NCBI GenBank assembly: GCA_031257995.1
Contig: JAIRNN010000319.1
Location: 1 to 5,498 of the forward strand
DNA: 5,498 bases
Reading direction: 5' to 3'
DNA from: Spirochaetaceae bacterium
GTDB taxonomy: Bacteria; Spirochaetota; Spirochaetia; Treponematales; Breznakiellaceae
In this document: positions 3,657 through 5,498 of the stretch, piece by piece
How the letters are laid out: every line of letters starts with the position of its first letter
Numbering within the stretch: the stretch's first letter is position 1
Position numbers and translations under genes: made by a program
The notes under the pieces: generated by a model
Seen by the model: only the letters and a program-made list of their open reading frames with translations
What the model was told of the DNA's origin: nothing
The model's database searches: none

Positions 3657-5141
3657 ATGATATCTTTTATTATTGGTATTATAGCCCTTATCGTGGGCTA
3701 TATCGTTTACGGCAAGCTGGCGGAGAAGATTTTCGGCATTCAGCCGGAGAGAAAAACCCCGGCCAAGAGACTCAGCGACGGTGTTGACTTCGTCGAGCTG
3801 GACTGGAAAAAATCCCTCCTGATCCAGCTTCTCAACATCGCGGGAACGGGGCCCATTTTCGGCGCGATTGCCGGAGCTCTGTTCGGACCGGCGGCCTTCG
3901 CGTGGATTGTCTTCGGCTGTATCTTTGCGGGAGCGGTACACGACTACATGGTGGGCATGCTTTCGATAAGAAACGACGGCGGCAGCATATCGGAGATCGT
4001 GGGCAAGTACTTGGGCAAGCCTGCGCTCTACATCATGCGGGTCTTCTCGGTGGTGCTGCTGATCTTTGTCGGCGTGGTGTTCGTTACCACTCCGGCGCAG
4101 GTGCTGAAAACGATGTTCGCCCCGGACAGCAACAGCTTCTATTATGTGGCGATTACCGTTATCATCCTGTACTACATTCTGGCGACGATATTGCCCATCG
4201 ACAAGATCATCGGGAGGCTCTACCCGATTTTCGGCGCCTGTCTCTTAATCATGGCGATCGGCCTGACGATTATGATGTTTGTTTCAGGCGAAATCGCCAA
4301 CATCCCTGAATTCGCCTTCGCCAACTTCAGGCCCGACAAGGGAACCAACATCGCGGGCAAGCTCTTCCCCTTCCTGTTTATCACCATTGCCTGCGGCGCC
4401 ATATCCGGTTTCCACGCCACCCAGTCGCCCCTCATCGCGCGGTGTGTCGGAAACGAAACGCAAGGGCGCAGGGTCTTCTACTTGGCAATGATACTCGAAG
4501 GCGTCATCGCCATGATTTGGGCCGCAGTTACGATGGCCCACTTCAATGTGGTCGGTGTCGAAACGGCTGTTGCCGCGCCCGTCATCGTTACCAAAGCGTC
4601 CACCGAGTACATGGGCTGGATCGGCGGCATACTCGCGGTCTTCGGCGTGGTGGCCTGCCCCATCACATCGGGCGACACGGCCTTCCGCAGCGCCCGCCTG
4701 ACCATTGCCGACGTGCTGAAATTCGACCAGAAGCCGATCAAAAACCGCTTCGCCATCGCGCTGCCCCTTTTTGCGGCCGGCGTTATCCTGGTCTTTTTCT
4801 CTCTGCAAAGCGCGGCGAATTTCAACATCATCTGGCGGTATTTCGCTTGGTCAAACCAGACTCTCGCGACCATCGGCCTGTGGGCGGCGAGCGCCTACCT
4901 TGCCAAGGTCGGCAGGCAGTACTGGATCACGCTGTTACCGGCCGCCTTCATGACGGTGGTGATCACTTCCTACTTCTTCATGGGCAATGAATGTCTGGGT
5001 CCGCTTGTTACCGCGATCACCGGCAATTTCAACATTACCTACGTGGTGGGGCTCGTCATTGGTCTCGCGCTGTCTATTGTGCTTCTCTGCCTGTTTATCC
5101 CGCTTATTGGGGTGAAGCAGAAAAACACGTTAAAGGATTAG
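3657..5141 (+). CDS. cstA: CstA-family carbon starvation / peptide or pyruvate transporter
   Basis: This inner-membrane carrier of 494 residues belongs to the CstA family. E. coli members are CstA, linked to peptide and pyruvate uptake in starvation, and BtsT, a pyruvate/proton symporter. Family signatures are visible in order: DGVDFVELDWKKSLLIQLLN at 41-60 running into the GTGPIFGAIAGALFGP segment at 63-78, AVHDYMVGMLSIRNDGGSI at 93-111, SGFHATQSPLIARC at 250-263, PITSGDTAFRSARL at 335-348 and RYFAWSNQTLA at 394-404. About 13 hydrophobic segments span residues 3-485. It is shorter than the roughly 700-residue E. coli proteins and matches the compact form found in many anaerobes, so it is not truncated: start, stop and ribosome binding site are all clean. 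The substrate cannot be told from sequence alone. It is transcribed from its own strong promoter, divergent from the membrane-protein gene. No two-component sensor of the BtsS/LytS type lies within the window. Confidence 0.93.
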   Translation: MISFIIGIIALIVGYIVYGKLAEKIFGIQPERKTPAKRLSDGVDFVELDWKKSLLIQLLNIAGTGPIFGAIAGALFGPAAFAWIVFGCIFAGAVHDYMVGMLSIRNDGGSISEIVGKYLGKPALYIMRVFSVVLLIFVGVVFVTTPAQVLKTMFAPDSNSFYYVAITVIILYYILATILPIDKIIGRLYPIFGACLLIMAIGLTIMMFVSGEIANIPEFAFANFRPDKGTNIAGKLFPFLFITIACGAISGFHATQSPLIARCVGNETQGRRVFYLAMILEGVIAMIWAAVTMAHFNVVGVETAVAAPVIVTKASTEYMGWIGGILAVFGVVACPITSGDTAFRSARLTIADVLKFDQKPIKNRFAIALPLFAAGVILVFFSLQSAANFNIIWRYFAWSNQTLATIGLWAASAYLAKVGRQYWITLLPAAFMTVVITSYFFMGNECLGPLVTAITGNFNITYVVGLVIGLALSIVLLCLFIPLIGVKQKNTLKD

Positions 5142-5150
5142 CGTAACAAT

Positions 5151-5199
5151 GAGGGGGAGGCTGTGGCACGATGCTACTGTGACAAATGCCGGCCCCCTC
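5151..5199 (+). terminator. Long hairpin after cstA
   Basis: gaggggg (5151-5157) pairs perfectly with ccccctc (5193-5199), and ggc (5159-5161) with gcc (5188-5190) extends the stem. The arm begins nine bases after the cstA stop. No T-run follows, so it may protect or process the 3' end, or be a repeat, rather than act as a classical terminator. Confidence 0.35.
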
Positions 5200-5213
5200 G
5201 CTCCGGGCGGCGG

Positions 5214-5294
5214 TAATCCCGCAAAAGTGAGGCTCATTTCGTTCTGAGCGAGATTAATCCCGCTCATGGTGAGGCTAATCCCGCTTTCAGGGCT
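5214..5294. repeat. Tandem degenerate 'taatcccgc...gaggct' repeats
   Basis: Three related units occur: taatcccgcaaaagtgaggct (5214-5234, 21 bases, differing from the next only around the middle), a second at 5255-5276 with the same ends and tcatg in the middle, and a shorter third at 5276-5294 ending in agggct. Units two and three share a base. A small hairpin (gctca 5232-5236 with tgagc 5245-5249) lies between units one and two. Read on the minus strand, the block gives a 45-codon frame (5130-5267) that looks like a repeat read-through rather than a gene. Confidence 0.5.
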
Positions 5295-5398
5295 TGACGT
5301 TTTTTGAGGGCTTATTGGAAAATATAAAGATATTAATTATGAAACAGGAAAAATTGTTGCCGCGTCTTATTAATAATCGTTTATTCCTTTGGGGTTAA

Positions 5399-5498
5399 AT
5401 ACCCCGCCCCTTGGGGCGGTTAAAACTGGGGGTGCGGGGGATTTGTTCCCCCGCATACGCAAAGATTTCAAGGGAAAATCTTCAATACCCCGCCGCTT
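5399..5498. repeat. Three consecutive hairpins and a direct repeat at the window edge
   Basis: Hairpin one is ccgcccc/ggggcgg (5404-5410 and 5413-5419). Hairpin two is tgcggggga/tcccccgca, nine perfect pairs around a 5-nt loop (5433-5441 and 5447-5455). Hairpin three is aagattt/aaatctt (5462-5468 and 5476-5482). The word ataccccgcccctt (5399-5412) recurs as ataccccgccgctt (5485-5498) with one change, so the last bases probably start another hairpin cut by the window edge. None has a T-run. The AT-rich stretch before them (5295-5398) holds no supported gene or promoter. Confidence 0.55.

Noticed and set aside
5130..5267. A 45-codon minus-strand frame overlapping the 3' end of cstA
   Set aside because: It consists of the tandem repeat and the long hairpin read as protein, and it has no ribosome binding site.
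5294..5328. A possible promoter: TTGACG with TATAAA downstream
   Set aside because: The spacer would be 23 bp, too long for a sigma-70 promoter, and nearer -10 candidates match poorly.
5339..5398. A 19-codon plus-strand frame (MKQEKLLPRLINNRLFLWG)
   Set aside because: No ribosome binding site lies at a usable distance, there is no aligned promoter, and it matches nothing I know. It was left unannotated.
1..5498. A CRISPR array
   Set aside because: The repeats are degenerate and not regularly spaced with unique spacers of constant length. No cas gene is present.

Overview
The window looks like bacterial chromosomal DNA. A spirochaete close to Treponema, perhaps a gut species, is my best guess. 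The guess rests on three things: a short CstA transporter, an E. coli-like PyrB catalytic chain standing alone, and abundant degenerate intergenic repeats of the 'accacgaac / aaccgcaaag / ccacagatt' type. No ribosomal RNA or marker gene fixes the taxon, so this is inference.

Layout. Positions 1-955 hold no convincing complete gene. They carry a possible 3' end of a plus-strand gene at the left edge, many inverted-repeat remnants, one strong sigma-70-like promoter overlapping a terminator-like hairpin, and a 60-nt three-way-junction fold. Positions 956-1339 hold two short minus-strand reading frames: a coiled-coil protein with a good ribosome binding site, preceded by a fragment with no start codon whose 5' end abuts a repeat. 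Next, all on the minus strand, come pyrB (aspartate carbamoyltransferase, 1454-2377), a 270-bp spacer with several hairpins, and an unrecognised membrane protein with about eight helices (2648-3499). Facing away from that gene is cstA (3657-5141, plus strand), a peptide/pyruvate transporter of the CstA family. It is driven by a perfect consensus promoter with a very short leader. After cstA, 357 bp without a recognisable gene contain one long hairpin, a tandem 'taatcccgc' repeat and three consecutive hairpins up to the window edge.

How the genes relate. pyrB (pyrimidine synthesis) and the membrane protein lie in the same direction but are far apart, with structured DNA between them, so co-transcription is possible but not shown. 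cstA is divergent and looks like a single-gene unit. I see no functional link among the three. The window reads as ordinary housekeeping genes separated by unusually repeat-rich spacers. I do not find a convincing new multi-gene system. The items most worth a second look are the two small minus-strand frames, the short-leader cstA promoter, the promoter/hairpin overlap near 316-378 and the repeat families.
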